DNA of 64,000 nucleotides from Paralvinella palmiformis (GCA_025642065.1 JAODUP010000161.1:874501-938500); one strand, 5' to 3'. Counted from the first letter of the stretch, positions 35,853 to 48,239 are shown. The notes: generated by a model from the letters alone, not told the origin. Translations and numbers: made by a program.

Positions 35853-36667
35853 ACCAGTGGACCACCTGTGGCATGCTATCCGAGCTGATACCAAAGTAAG
35901 ATTCTGGTGACGAGAATTAAATCCACATAGATTAGATCTATACATATCACAGTTGTTTTTTAGTTTTTTTAATGTTTCGAATATGACTTTTATTTTTCTT
36001 GTGCTAGCCCATTAATTTTGACTTGGCATTTGTAATTGGGCAGAGAATGAGAAATCCATCTTTTTAACTAGTGGAAGCATGATTAAAGAAATCTAGGGAT
36101 CTATAGTCAATATGCATATGTAGCTTAATGTGAAGTTAATAGTATATAGGCTATGTCGTTAAGATATGGATTGTTTACACCCTAATTGTTTGTACAATAC
36201 TCAGAAGCTCACTTTTTCCATATAAACATTCACAAATAAGTTTTTTGCTGAGTTGCAAATAAATAGAAACACTAAGATTTGTTTGTTTCATGTTCTAAAT
36301 GCTTTATTCATTTATAAATATAAAAAAGGTGAATTTAACTGCCTAAGAGTAACCCTAGGGGTATATATTTTTCAAGCTGCAACTGTGACTCACCTGAATT
36401 GTGAACCATTATTAGGCATAAACACCCAATAATCATTTACTAATCTGAGTTTTTTAAAGCTCAATTAGTATAGTTACTAGGAATCTATATTCTAATTCCA
36501 AGTAATATCCAAGATAAATTATTCATTTACATATATTTAGAAGGAGAATTTCCTGATGAAAATGAATTGGGAATTAAAGCATTAGCTTAGTTGAGAGGAA
36601 CAGGACCTTCCCTAATGTTCCATGATGATATTTTTAATGCTGACTGATCGTTCGTGGTCTATGGAGC
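34510..36667. other. Non-coding stretch with microsatellites and a promoter-like patch
   Basis: A GTCA repeat lies at about 34,987-35,004 and TA runs at about 35,755-35,781 and 35,815-35,850. The patch 35,225-35,300 has an ETS-like CGGAAGT, a CRE-like TGACGTAG and then ATGGTTGTAAGC, which could be a very short first exon ending in a donor-like GTAAGC. That is speculative. Confidence 0.35.
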
Positions 36668-36815
36668 AGACATGGGGTCAATTCCATTTTGTCAATTCCA
36701 ATTTTGGTCAATTCTACATCAAATTGATCAATTCCAATTTTATCAATTCCAATTCTTTTTTTACCAACTCCAAGTAAAGATTGGAGTATAGGTACTCCGA
36801 GTGTATCTTGCAGTG
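36668..36815. mobile_element. Truncated second copy of the hAT-like MITE
   Basis: It starts CAGACATGGGGTCAATT, the same end as the 32.9-kb element. It continues with TCAATTCCAATT repeats and GGTACTCCGAG, after which similarity ends. No opposite inverted end was found. Confidence 0.7.
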
Positions 36816-38533
36816 TATCTAACAATATAAACAGATACACCAGACTATGTTATTTAAATATTCTAATTAAGTCTGTCTAACACCATAGAAATATCCTACT
36901 AAACCACTAATATTTGTTGATATCAAACAATGGATAAATTCATTTAATAAAATATACACAGGTGGCTGTACCATGTTTAGGTTTAAAACCAAACTCTCAG
37001 TAGAGGCAGAAAGAAATTTAAATATAAATACTTTTAATAATTGTTTGCTTTATTTAGCTAAAGATCCTGCAGCAAAATATATATTTAAACTATTAAGTCA
37101 GTCTAACCAGCCTCCCATAGCCCAAATCAAGAGGCCAAAGGTCATCAGGTACTAGTCTGAAAAGTCCACTCTCCATTTCTTTAAATGGGAGAAAATTTAC
37201 CAAATAGCTTATTTTCGCAATAACTTGTAATGAATGTATTGGGTATAATTACTTGTAGGAAATATCCAAAATAAGTAGAAAATAATCCCTGGAAAATTTG
37301 TGGAAGTATGAAGTATAGTGTTCTGCTTTTCTGAGACCACTAATTAAATACTGACTTCTTCAGTTGAAATATCTATATATGTGGATGTTTTGCACAGTAT
37401 CATACTTTTAATATCTAAGAGTTCACTGAACTATCATTTGCATAACACAATTAGGCGTGTGTGTTATTATTTTATCAGGAGAAATTTAATTTTTTTTAAT
37501 CATCGTTAATGCTGAGTAGATGTATAATACCATATGGTAGTTTCTTTCAGTTCATCATCTATTGTCATGAAACAGAGATAGCACACAAAAGCGTAAGCAC
37601 TTATTTCCAGTGTGGTCCTACCCATTACAGTTACACCTCAGATAACAACTTAATGTGCATGCATTGACTCATGTAATTGAAAAGTTAGGCTTCAAATGAG
37701 AAAATGTGGGAAAATCTGAAGTTTCTGTTAGTGGTGGCAATGCTGGAGAAGGAAAATATTAAAAAACAAATTTTCTATACAAACTTGTTTTTAGTTTACA
37801 TAAATGCTGTAAAGTATATATATGATTGTAATCCTCATCAAGGCAATCACAAACACAATACAAAAAGGTACTTAATTGGCCTATTACAGGAATTAGGAGA
37901 TAATTAGGGATAAAAAGTGAAGTATTTCATCCCCTTTTTCAGGATCAAATAATAAAACATTCTAGACAGACACTGAGCTAACAAATCTTTTACGGATTGT
38001 AGAATTCTACTCCAAAATTAAATTGTCTAAAACTTGCTGTATCTATAGGATATCTCACTATAAATAATAATTAAAAATAGGTATGATCTATTTGGCCAAA
38101 TGTACACTATTGTTAATATTCAGTTAAGAATTTTAAAATTCTGTCACAATTCTCAAGACATTTGCCAAAATTAAACCTTCAAATACTTCTTGTATCCCTG
38201 CATGAATATATTCAAGAAAATCTAATTCTGTTATGACACAAAGGTGGAGTATTCGGCATTACAACCATACGATGCTGCAGCAAGCAATTAATATTTGTTA
38301 ACAGAAAGGTCACGTTCGTGCCTACCAAATTAAAAAGTTCAAAAATGGTAAACACGTTTTTCCCCTTAGCTAGGTTTACTGCTGTTTAACAGACCTCTCA
38401 GACAGTATGTACCACCAGATGGTACCTCCATTAAAGCAAAATTTAAGGAGCCTCATCTTACAGCACCCTCACAAAGCTACTTAGTTATCGTATGGTAACA
38501 TCTAGAGTCGAGAAAGGGCATTTATTTTCTCAC
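36816..38533. other. AT-rich non-coding stretch
   Basis: No recognised gene or element. Frames of 60-67 codons at 36,973 and 37,704 are AT-driven and lack domains. Confidence 0.45.
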
Positions 38534-38605
38534 TACAGTCTACCCTTTGTATAACGAAGTTTCTGGCGTCTTTAAGAAGTGGGCCGTGTTATAAGTGGAC
38601 CTAGG
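38534..38605. mobile_element. Possible pogo/Tigger-like DNA transposon end
   Basis: CAGTCTACCCTTTGTATAACGAAG followed by GTGGGCCGTGTTATAAGTGGACC resembles the terminal and subterminal blocks of pogo/Tigger-type elements (CAGT..ACC...TATAACG). Only one end is visible. Confidence 0.4.
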
Positions 38606-39394
38606 AGAAGAACCATCTATCTGTATTAGTGATGGAGGGAGTGATTGCTATGTAATGCTGACCGACTTTCATATTATAATTTTGACAGGTCTGGTGGGTG
38701 TAACTCACCATATCGGTCAGAATGTCAAAGTGGGTTCGAATTACACAGGCCCACAGGGGTGACTTGATAAGGCTTTTGCCAGATTATTTCCTCTCGTATT
38801 TTCTCCCTTTCAGAACATGATAATAGCCCCAACATCGCATAATATAGGAAAGTCCACCGATACTTTGTCATACTCATAGTTTCGTGTAGACGACATAATA
38901 CAATCGTTTTAATCTAATTTGAATGATGAATTGTGGCAATACGGCTACTGCCGTTGCCACAATGTTGCCAAACTAAATGCCGCTTCGCGTCTATTCGAAC
39001 GCTATGTAAATCCGATGAGAAGTAGCAACTTTATTGATTGCGAAATGGATGTTTATTTTCCTGTTATCGTCTGCCACCCCATTAGTTCTTTAGTTCCTCG
39101 GTCTTTCACTACGTTGAGCCACTCTCGCTCTGACTAGACGTAGGTGACTGCTAACTCTGCTAACCTGTTCTGTCATATGATTGGTGGTTTTTAGGCCGGA
39201 TAGGACTTTCCTAATCCCGGTAGTGTTTGCACTTTTAGTTTTGTTGTGGCAAAAATGCGTTATGATCGAAATAATCATTCAATATGTTATTGTCAGGATG
39301 TTTCGATTAGAAAACTGTTGATTCATCGTTCCCACGACCAAGGAAATATTATTTTCCAGGATGTTTCCAGGAGTTTTCCAGGACAAAATTACTA
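38606..39394. other. Non-coding stretch with a possible SINE relic
   Basis: About 38,690-38,800 contains GTGGGTTCGAATTACAC, a box B-like string, followed by GACTTGATAAGGCTTTTGCCAGATT. It resembles the repeat at 39,395. The 72-codon frame at 38,919-39,137 is unrecognised. Confidence 0.35.
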
Positions 39395-39640
39395 ATTTCC
39401 AGGGAGGTCACAGGTTCGCGTCTCGGCCGTGGCACTATAGTAGGAGGAGTTTTTCATCCAGCCAGGCAACTGACAAGGTTTTCTCCACCGAACATGCCAT
39501 ATATTATAAATTATAAATTTATTTACAATTAGTCTCCGTCGGGAAGCTATAAATTACAGACCATATGCTTCTCCCTCATTTGAGGTTGCCAGCCTCGTTA
39601 AAAACCGCAATTTCGGCTATAAAAATAAACATTTAAAAAA
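39395..39640 (+). mobile_element. Possible tRNA-SINE relic (third family)
   Basis: CACAGGTTCGCGTCTCGGCCGTGGC looks like a box B region. It is followed by TAGGAGGAGTTTTTCATCCAGCCAGGCAACTGACAAGGTTTTCTCC and a tail containing GTCGGGAAGCTATAAATTACAGACC. From memory this layout is common in mollusc SINEs. The box A region is not clear. Confidence 0.45.
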
Positions 39641-40751
39641 TATTTAAGTAAAGATAACGTATACAAGATTTAAAGGTAATAAATCAAAATGCATGCAGAA
39701 AATTATACCATAGTTATTCAATGTTTGATCGATTATTGACATATTTAATATATAGCCTCCTCCTCACCCCTTCTATAGAAGTCTGATTCACCCACTTTTA
39801 TTTATATTTTAACTAACATGGGATATCAAGACCATGCAGGTACCGGTACCCTTTTTCCTCTTCTACAATCGACATTTTCTTCTACAGGCATAATATTTAT
39901 TCAAAGGCTTTTTGTTCTAAGTGGATTTATTTTCATAGGCAATATTTTTTCCATGACATTGCCTGATACCGTAAAATTCAAAATCGTTTCCGAGACATGT
40001 AAAATGAACTTGTTATTTTCCAGGTTTTACAGGACGCGTAGAAATTAAATTAGCATTGACAAAGTGTCTCTCTAGTGCAATACTATTATGACGGTCATAA
40101 TGTTTGTTCATAACCTTTACAAACATTATTACTATATCATGTTTTTAAATGTAAATATAAATTTTTCCCGATGGAGGTTTTATTTAAACGATATCAATGG
40201 ATCATCTATTTTCGACAACTATGAAAAGATGCTATCCTCAAGTTAATACAAATACATATCAGGTCAGTGTCATGTGATCTATCTGTAGATAGATCCACCA
40301 TATATCCTGTAAAACTCCTGAAGGAATCATCGGCTGTCATAAAACATGAACCCCATATTCAAAGATGGCGGCCTGACACAATAATGTTACAGTAAGGAAA
40401 AGTCTGAGACAGGCAAATAGTATATTAGTTTCTGATGCTGGTATCACACCAATAAGTGTTACAACTGAGACAGATGTCACGTATTATATCTCGAACAAAA
40501 GAGTGTTGGACACAAAATATGGCTACATCACAAAAAAAGTACTATAATTTACTATGAAATAGTACACTAGAACCTATCCATCAAAGTATGTACGATCATT
40601 GACTGCGTTCAGACTCTTATCTATCAAAGTAGATGATTCAGCAGCCTGTCAGATCTCTGTGATGATACGACATCAACTGTTGTCATACAACATCAAGAGT
40701 ACTAGTGACTGGAATAGGTCCAGTGAGTATAATACATACTGATATGAGCAT
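39641..40751. other. Non-coding stretch
   Basis: Nothing recognised except an isolated YY1-type AAGATGGCGGC at about 40,361-40,371. A 76-codon plus-strand frame at 39,818 lacks domains. Confidence 0.4.
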
Positions 40752-40840
40752 ATGCAGTAAAACACCCCTATTAAGGGCAGCGAGGGGAATACAGTCAAGT
40801 GTCCGTATTGGGGAGGTGTCCTGATTATGAGATTTTGTGA
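40752..40840. mobile_element. Possible pogo/Tigger-like MITE fragment
   Basis: CAGTAAAACACCCCTATTAAGGGCAGCGAGGGGAAT followed by AAGTGTCCGTATTGGGGAGGTGTCC has the internal inverted layout (ACCCCTAT.. / ..ATTGGGGAGGTGTC) typical of such subterminal repeats. Confidence 0.45.
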
Positions 40841-42798
40841 AATTCCGAAAGAAGATTTAGAGTATTCTTCATATTTCAACACAGCATACTTATTTATTCT
40901 TCATATATTCAGTATGTTACGTTTGTAATTATTTACACTTTTTGAATTGTTAAAATCACTGACAATCATACTACACGTACCTGCAAAGAGTTTTGCCTGA
41001 TTTTCTTATTATCGGAAGTATTTTAATTTGCGATTAATTTGGGACATAATGGTGCATTCAGCGTGGATAGTTGAAATGACATGCATCCATAAGACTTCAG
41101 GTGACTTTTATATGAAAACATACACGCTGATTGACGAAACTGTTAAATGGTTTTCTATTCATATAAAAATAAAGGAAAGCTGACTGAAATTATGTGGTCA
41201 ATTAATTAAAAAACATGAACGCTGATTAGCATAACTGTGAAGCAATTTTTTATTCAAAGGTAGGTTAAAAGCTAAACGGGTTTCTATTTAGATAAAGACA
41301 TGCTGTGACAGTAAGTGAGTTGTCGTAGCCAATGAGAGGCAGGCAATGTGGTGATTGACTGGTGATCATATTTAGCAAAAAGATCACGTGTGGTGAAAAA
41401 TGCTGCTCTATGATTGCTTTTGCCATGCTGGTGCAACATTACTATTCGGAGATCGGAATAGGGACGTGTCCGCCGGGGCGAAGAGTGTTTGCAGCGTAAG
41501 TGATAGGCAGAGATTCGGGACTAAAATATATATGTTGTTCGCAAATGGGATCTGTTCTTAGATAGGATCTGTACGCATAGGGAAATTCTACTGTACAAGA
41601 CAAGCTTAGAGACAAGAAAATAAACAGACTGAAACCAATTGATAAAATCGTCATTGTTCTGAACAATAACAAAATCTATGCTCCAGAAATCCATAATTTT
41701 TACATCCTGTCTGTAAAAAGGTATGTAGGTGGTCTCTTGTTACACAGAGATTATGAGAAGATTGACTATGTTGCCTATAACAAATATGAGTGAATCTGAT
41801 TTTGGCTTACTCGATAGACTCTGAATAAGACCCCCAATAGGATGTATACAACTTACCAACTAACGGCATGTATTCCAACATTTTTTTAAACATCCAACAT
41901 GATGTCTTCTTGTGTGACAACTTCATGTGCATCACCTACTTCAGCATCACCTATAGCCATCTGGACGAATGCTGAAATGCCTACCCATATGATATCAACT
42001 CTTAGAGTAATCTCAAAGCATTGAAACAGTTTTAAAAGATTGAACATTATCAACTCCCCCAAATAAATCAGTTTCATCCAACTACGGTTAATTTACAAAC
42101 ATATTATATGGCGAGAATTTATTTCTTCTTCCCGACCAGTCTCAACTAGGTTATGTTATAGCAAACTTAAGTTTATCACAATAAACTTTGACGGTATTAA
42201 AACAATGCTCTATTAACAGAAAGGCTGATTAACTCTAGTGATATAGTGGTAGTACAGGAACACTGGTTCTTTCATTTTATAGATGCCTCTCTCATGAATT
42301 CACTATGTAGTTGACAAAGAACCCATTACCTAAAGTTCCAGAAAACATCGCAGCAGGCAAAAGAACGTGAAAATCCACGTGGACTCAACGTAAAGCCCTC
42401 ATGTTGTTTCCGTGCGGAATGTTGTTTCTATTTGAAAATTGAAACCACACGAGGATTTCTACATTGCATTCATGTAAGGATTTCCACACGGAATCCGCAT
42501 ACTTTCATTCAGACAAAAAAAAAATTTCTAATATTTATTTTCAACTTGTATGGAAATGTGGCACATATATAAACACTTTGTTTAACTTTAAACACCAATA
42601 GATTTATGGAAATTAGTAATATAGTTATATTTAATTAAGTAATTAAGTAAGAAATACAACAAAACTAGCAAATGCATTGAAAACAAGCACTGCTCACAAA
42701 AAGGTAGGTATAGCATCTACAGACAAATAAATAAATACTAACCTGACCATAATGGTAAAATAATTAACATAGCTGCTGAAGATATGTGACTAGGTCTT

Positions 42799-42805
<7 letters not shown>
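40841..42805. other. AT-rich non-coding stretch
   Basis: Two loosely similar segments around 41,115 and 41,212 (AAAACAT.. ACGCTGATT ..) suggest an old ~95-base tandem duplication. TCCACGTGGA at about 42,373 is a 10-base palindrome. No gene recognised. Confidence 0.4.

Positions 42806-42877
<72 letters not shown>
42806..42877. repeat. (TA)n microsatellite
   Basis: About 70 bases of uninterrupted TA dinucleotide. Confidence 0.95.
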
Positions 42878-42879
<2 letters not shown>

Positions 42880-42899
42880 AATGGGGAACACATACATAA

Positions 42900-43765
42900 G
42901 TTTCAAAAGGATGCACAATGGGTGGCTTAATCCTTGTTCACTATGATACCTCCAGCTAACCAGAGTTCAGGCACCGCTTCCAGGCCCAATAACTTTTTGG
43001 TTGTTACTCACTATCTCTGTTTCTGTTTAAATCCGGAATATAAGACAGCAGAGGCAATGTGTTCAATAGGATCCAGGTGCTTTACATTTTTCACTAGGTA
43101 ATCTTTGTTGGAAATGACAAGTTCCACAATTGATAGGTTCTAGCTAAATCTGTATCTAGTTGCTTTCTCCATGTGTTGCCTAAGGTAATGATCCTGGAGA
43201 GTTTCAATGAATTTGATGTCACGTCATGATTTTCCACGCCATGGTTTCTAGTCTATGCTGGGCATATTTTCTAGGATGCCTATGTTTCTTGGGCCCTTTG
43301 GAATGATCAGTTATTAATTTTCTTAACATTTTGTGAAATGCTACTTGGACTATTATATAGTCGTGTTCGGAGTACTGTAATGATATGATGGTGCACCAAA
43401 CATGCACCTAATGATCACTTCCTGTAAGTTCGTTTTAGTGGATAATTATAGGTGATTTGACATGTGAAGGGTAACTTCTCTTTTATATTGATTACCCATG
43501 AACATGTTAAATCTGCCTGTTTTGTGCTGTATTCTTGTTGTGGACCTAAGGTTGGGTTGTTAAGAATATCGGATAGAGTTTCTGTTGTTTTAATTATGTC
43601 TGGTTTTAACTCTTCTATTTTGAATTTCATGTTTGCCCAATAATAAGATAGCCATAGTTCATAGAAAGGTTTAGACCTGTCTTACCTTGCTAGATATTTA
43701 AAAAACATTTCTGTCTTTTTCAGTGATTCACGAATCTGGCTTATCTACCGTGTAGTAAATATTGA
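42900..43765 (-). pseudogene. Decayed coding stretch of unrecognised protein
   Basis: I do not recognise the product. On the minus strand, one frame from about 43,750 to 43,415 runs for ~110 codons with a single internal TAA, has balanced composition and contains ELWLSYYWANMKFK and TLGPQQEYSTKQADLT. After a stop, coding-like text continues in changing frames: KKHRHPRKYAQHRLE near 43,290, RIITLGNTWRKQLDTDLA near 43,190, and LVISNKDYLVKNVKHLDPIE near 43,100. This pattern of several clean segments separated by shifts and stops is what an old inactivated gene or transposon ORF looks like. A similar segment occurs upstream at 44,420-44,660, beyond a SINE. No start, splice site or domain could be fixed. 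Confidence 0.45.
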
Positions 43766-43925
43766 TTGGAAATAACCTACCCTCTTCTGATATCATTACT
43801 GAACCAGAATTGTTCCAGTCAGAGTCACTGGTCTCTGGTTCTTCATCTCCACAAACAATGCCACCCATGTACTGGTCATCTTCATATTTAATGTTTCCAT
43901 TTATTAATTAACTCGAGTATTGTGG

Positions 43926-44134
43926 TCTGATCTGTAGATAGTGGAACTTCCATGGTCTAACTGGTAGCGCAGATCACTACCACCAGAGTTCGAATCTCGG
44001 TGTGGGCATATCTGAAGGCTGTTTCATCTTTGACTTCGCTTCATTACCTTTGGAGTTCGCTCGGCCCATTTAGCCTACCATATGCAAACAGTTGGCGGTA
44101 AAACATCAATCATCATCATCTGATCTATAGATAG
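43926..44134 (+). mobile_element. Full-length ATC-tailed tRNA-SINE with 16-bp target duplication
   Basis: The insert 43,942-44,118 is in plus orientation: a tRNA head with box A TGGTCTAACTGG and box B GTTCGAATCTC, the body TTTCATCTTTGACTTCGCTTCATTACCTTTGGAG, and a tail AACATCAATCATCATCATC. The flanks TCTGATCTGTAGATAG and TCTGATCTATAGATAG differ at one position. It interrupts the decayed minus-strand coding region. Confidence 0.92.
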
Positions 44135-44421
44135 CTGACTTTCTGCATCAATAACAGGTGACATATAGTTACTTCTGTGATACTTAAGGTAAAGGTAAGT
44201 GCAACGTATCCTACTGTCATCGTATCAGTGATAACCGATCGAGTTTACTCAAGGACAAATAGCAGTACGATCGCATTGGGATAATGATGAGAGTAATCTA
44301 CTGCATAAATCTATCGTGCAGTTTAAATTAGATAATATTCGTCCCATTCATGGTCAATGTGTCAAATGATGTGAGACAATCTACACTTGATAAACATGTC
44401 TTTTCTCAGTGAAGCTCTTAT

Positions 44422-44662
44422 CTAAAGTGCACAAGATGCTGGGCGTGCTAAACAAGCTGGTATATTTAATTCCATGTCAAATAGATATCCACAGCTGTCC
44501 CTTCTAGATAAGAGGAATTGGTTCTGGTGGCAAATTTTGGTGGAATATGTAGGCCACGATATGGTCAAGTGTTTTTGTGATGGAAAGGAGTCAAAACTTG
44601 TTTCGTTGAGTATCCAGAAATTATGTGAATAATGTTTATAAGAGTCGAAATTTGGCAGATTA
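44422..44662 (-). pseudogene. Upstream part of the unrecognised decayed coding region
   Basis: An open minus-strand frame of about 80 codons contains SPSQKHL-like and KICHQNQFLLSRRDSCGYLFD text and ends in TAA at the left. Its right end coincides with the TTAA insertion point of the 0.6-kb element at 44,664, so its upstream part has been separated or lost. Whether it belongs to the same protein as 42,900-43,765 is inferred from strand and spacing only. Confidence 0.35.
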
Positions 44663-45290
44663 AAGGGACAGTCCACCCTCTAAAAATATGTTTTAAATAT
44701 ATAATGCTTAGAACAGTAACCAAACATTCCACGATAATAATCATGAAATATACCTATTATTATAAATAAAGGGAAATAATCCAAATTACTGGAAGGCCGC
44801 CAATACGACTTGACCGAAAGCCAGATTCGAAGGCAGGAAGGAGAAAACTGAAATGCTCTGACGTCTCATCGGCGCTCTCTTGACTGACCCGGATTATAGT
44901 TTCTCTTCAGCGTTCATTTCTGAGCCATTTTGGATCATCTTCCCCTTGTCAGGTTCCTTCTGGCTCAAACTGATATGGTTGTATGTCATTCATGACGTAA
45001 TTTTAACAAGATAATGCCGTTTAGTTCTGGAATAATTGTTTGCTCACACTTGTTTACACGCCTTTACACGGGCTCTCCAGACTTTAGGTCAACCGGATAC
45101 GCTGAAGTGATGTCAGCATTCAGGAGCTTCCGTTCTTGTTTCAAAATGGCGGCGATTAATCAGCACTTTGAACTGGATTATTTAATATGTGGGTGATCGT
45201 TTAAAATTTTGACATTATTTATAATATTTGTTAGTATAGCTGTACGTATTAGACCTCAAAATTTGAAATGAAAGCGGACTATCCCTTTAA
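44660..45290. mobile_element. TTAA-flanked non-autonomous element (Kolobok-like), 623 bp
   Basis: The element 44,664-45,286 has ends AGGGACAGTCC and GGACTATCCCT, inverted with one mismatch. Further weak similarity extends inward. It is bounded by TTAA on each side (44,660-44,663 and 45,287-45,290). TTAA duplication together with an AGGG start fits Kolobok-type elements; piggyBac also uses TTAA but with a different end. The interior is GC-richer and includes a CRE-like ATGACGTAA and AAAATGGCGGCG. A 60-codon frame (45,014-45,196) is not a transposase. Confidence 0.75.
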
Positions 45291-45599
45291 GCTACCTATT
45301 TGTTCGAAGGAACATGAAATATTTCTGGAATAACATAGTCACAACGGACAAAATAAGATTTCATAGCATCAGACATCCAGAACCATTTCAGTAATATTTT
45401 GACACACACACAAACGACGCAGCAGAATCTGAAAAGGCCATCACTCAGCATACAGTGTTCAAGTACTACATTATACATGTTAATAGCACATGTTCTTCTG
45501 ACCTGTACGTGTCTGTAAATGCCTCATAGCCAAATGTATCGAGCTTCCAAATAAAAACTCTTCTCCACTTGTTAATGGAATAACTGTAGTTCATCTCAC
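45291..45599. other. Unassigned stretch
   Basis: A 60-codon minus-strand frame ends at the TTAA element boundary and may be a further piece of the decayed coding region. Not recognised. Confidence 0.3.
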
Positions 45600-46900
45600 C
45601 TATGGCTTCTGTTCGCTGCCATAGTAGCATATTAATGTGTCTCTGCCAGCTTCACAACCGATATAATAGTTCCCATCTTTAAGAAGGCCACTCTGTATCC
45701 GAATGATCCTGGTAATCATCGGTCTATCACAATCAGTACCACAAACTCCAAGATACTTGAGCTGCTCATAATGCCAGATGCAAAGATTAATGAGACTCGA
45801 TATGGTTTCAGAAAAGAAAAAGGTGTGTCATTTGTATGCAGTTTTCACCTGACGTTATTCATTACTATCAATTTAAAAATTATCCTGTTTACATGTGTAT
45901 CCTAGATGTTCAAACTGTTTTGAGTGAATTTGTGATGCATCTTTATTTATAAACTATTGTCCGTTAATTAGTGTTTTGTATTGGATAACTGGTATTTAAA
46001 AAATGCCAAATTTAAGTAGAAAATCCACGAGATACACGCCAAGGCAGTATTTTATCACACATTTGTTTTAGTGTATTGGCTCGATACATTTCAACTCACT
46101 GGCATATGCAGATGATATGACTTTATATAGTGCCAATTATATTGGTTTATCATTTCTATTTGATATACGCTATGATTATAGGTATAGGTGGATGATTAAC
46201 TTCAATGTAAAAAAAACCTAAATGCGTGGTTGCAAGAAAGGCAACGTTAACTTCTCAACCAACACTGTGTATAGGTGATACCGTGCTGGATAAAGAACCC
46301 CATCTTAATATATTTGGAACTGTCATATCAGGTGGCTTCAGCTTTAATGAACACGTCTAAATAAGAATGAACAAATGATCTCTAACATACAGTAGACTAG
46401 GTGCCTTCTATGAGGTCAAGCAGTATTTTTGTACTGATATTTGTATCAACCAGTGTTGTTATATGGCGTGGAAAACGTACATATCAATGTTGGAAACCTC
46501 AAGAAGATGGAATTAGCTCAATATCGCTTGATTAAACAAAGCTTGAGACTATTTAAATGCACCCATAATATTGAACTACTCAGAGCTATGAAAACATAAC
46601 ATACTATGCCACAGTATTATGAATATCCAATCACCACTAAACACATATCTGCTATCAGAGCACATTGCTAATGAAAATACTCTAACTGCGACCGTCAAAG
46701 TTGATCTGATCTGTATGTCATTGTTACCTAACAATATCTCACTCGCAAAACTTCACCAAAGAAATGCATACTTGTCTCAACAAATACCAGATGGTCAAAT
46801 GGACTCCAAAAAACCGCTTCTGTTTAATGAGAACTTTTTAAAGCCATATTCCTATGAGCATTATCTAGCCCAGCTTCTATTCAAATCATTCTAAAATATT
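45600..46900 (+). pseudogene. LINE reverse transcriptase relic (CR1/Jockey-like)
   Basis: Non-LTR retrotransposon reverse transcriptases copy their RNA at a nicked target. Here the RT is readable in shifting plus-strand frames. The order is a fingers segment VPIFKKATLYPNDPGNHRS near 45,670, an RxxYGFRK segment near 45,800, motif A VYMCILDV near 45,890, motif B RQGSILS near 46,040, and the catalytic YADD at 46,105-46,116 followed by MTLYSANYIGLSFLFDI. After the palm, an IGDTVLDKEPHLNIFGTVI segment and a C-terminal frame (46,619-46,894) continue in the order expected for the thumb and tail. Stops and shifts abound, so it is dead. The endonuclease domain is absent. Confidence 0.7.
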
Positions 46901-47625
46901 GTATACAATAATATTCCTAACTAGTCGTATTTATTTTATTGTGTTATTATACCTCAATTGCTATGTTTCCTTAGTCATCTTTTTACAAAGGTTCTTATTG
47001 CTATCTTTTTTCCTATTTTGCTTTTACTGGTTTTTCAAAATATCCTGTATTCTATCATCCTCTATGTATCGGGTGATAAACATTTGACTTGTCCATATAT
47101 AACCGTTTATGTCTTTATTACATTCGTCATTAAACACCTGTTAAAGTAACTGAAACAATCATGTAACAAATTTAACTTGGAAGTTCTCACATACAAACAT
47201 TATTAATTAAGCCATTACCGTAGAAACGTACACAATTTACCTTTTATCCTGTCTACATATCTGCAGTGCACTTAGATTAAGTAGTTAATGAAAACTGTAT
47301 TTATAAATGAACCCTACGTATATGAGTGAATAATAAAACCTTTCAGACAATGACATGGTATTTAAACCTGCTAGCCTAGCATGGCGATTCATAAATGAAA
47401 CAGAAATATACCTAACCATGGACGCGCCAATTGCCGGGGTCACACATATATATTAATTTATGTACACTAGTATATTATGCCATGTGTGATACGGTTTAGC
47501 TTGTATATATGTATCTATTATGCCTATATCTGAAAGTATCTTATCTGTATGTATCATGCATTTTTATTTTATGTATCCTCATTAAAGGGTATTTATATGA
47601 ATAAACAAATAAATATATAATATGT
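46901..47625 (+). repeat. Likely 3' untranslated tail of the 46-kb LINE
   Basis: T-rich sequence follows the RT relic. It ends with GTATTTATATGAATAAACAAATAAATA near 47,590-47,620, the type of A/T-rich repeating tail that ends many CR1/Jockey-like LINEs. The exact boundary and target duplication were not determined. Confidence 0.4.
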
Positions 47626-48239
47626 TGACCGAATTTCCCCCATTATGGTGTTGGAAGTTTTTGGTCTAATCCCACAAAGGGGTGATCCAACTATAGGTCC
47701 TGCTTCTGAGTGGTTCTATCTACTTGCTTGATTTGCCACGTTCCAGATGACTAATTTCCCCTATCGGATAACAAGACCTTCCTCACATCCGATCCGTCTA
47801 TCTGGAAGCTGCTCCCTTCTCAATTGTTAGTTTGCCCTTCTCAACTTGATTGACAAATCTAATGTAACAAATACCTTCTTCGGGTCCGACTCATTTAACA
47901 TTGTGGCATTCTGGAGCATCATTCCTTTCTGGTTAGACGTACCTTTACCAGGCTTGGATTCTATCTTTTCTCTCGAAATATGATCGTTCCTTATGTTTAT
48001 ATCAGTTGCATTTATATGTCATGCCATTACCATGACATTCTCATCAGCTTCCTGTTTTCGACAATCTGGAATCCGTTTTTGTGATTCTTGGAAGTTAGAG
48101 AGATAACAGATTGTATTCAGTTCATATAACAAGCGATACAAGGAATTATAATATAGAAATGTCTTAATACAATACAAACTGAATGGACCAGAATAGCTAT
48201 TACTGTATTCCTCATGGCCTCCTAAAATGTATTAATTAA
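47626..48239. other. Unassigned stretch
   Basis: Pyrimidine-rich sequence. On the minus strand short segments look protein-like in changing frames, but I recognise none. Confidence 0.3.
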
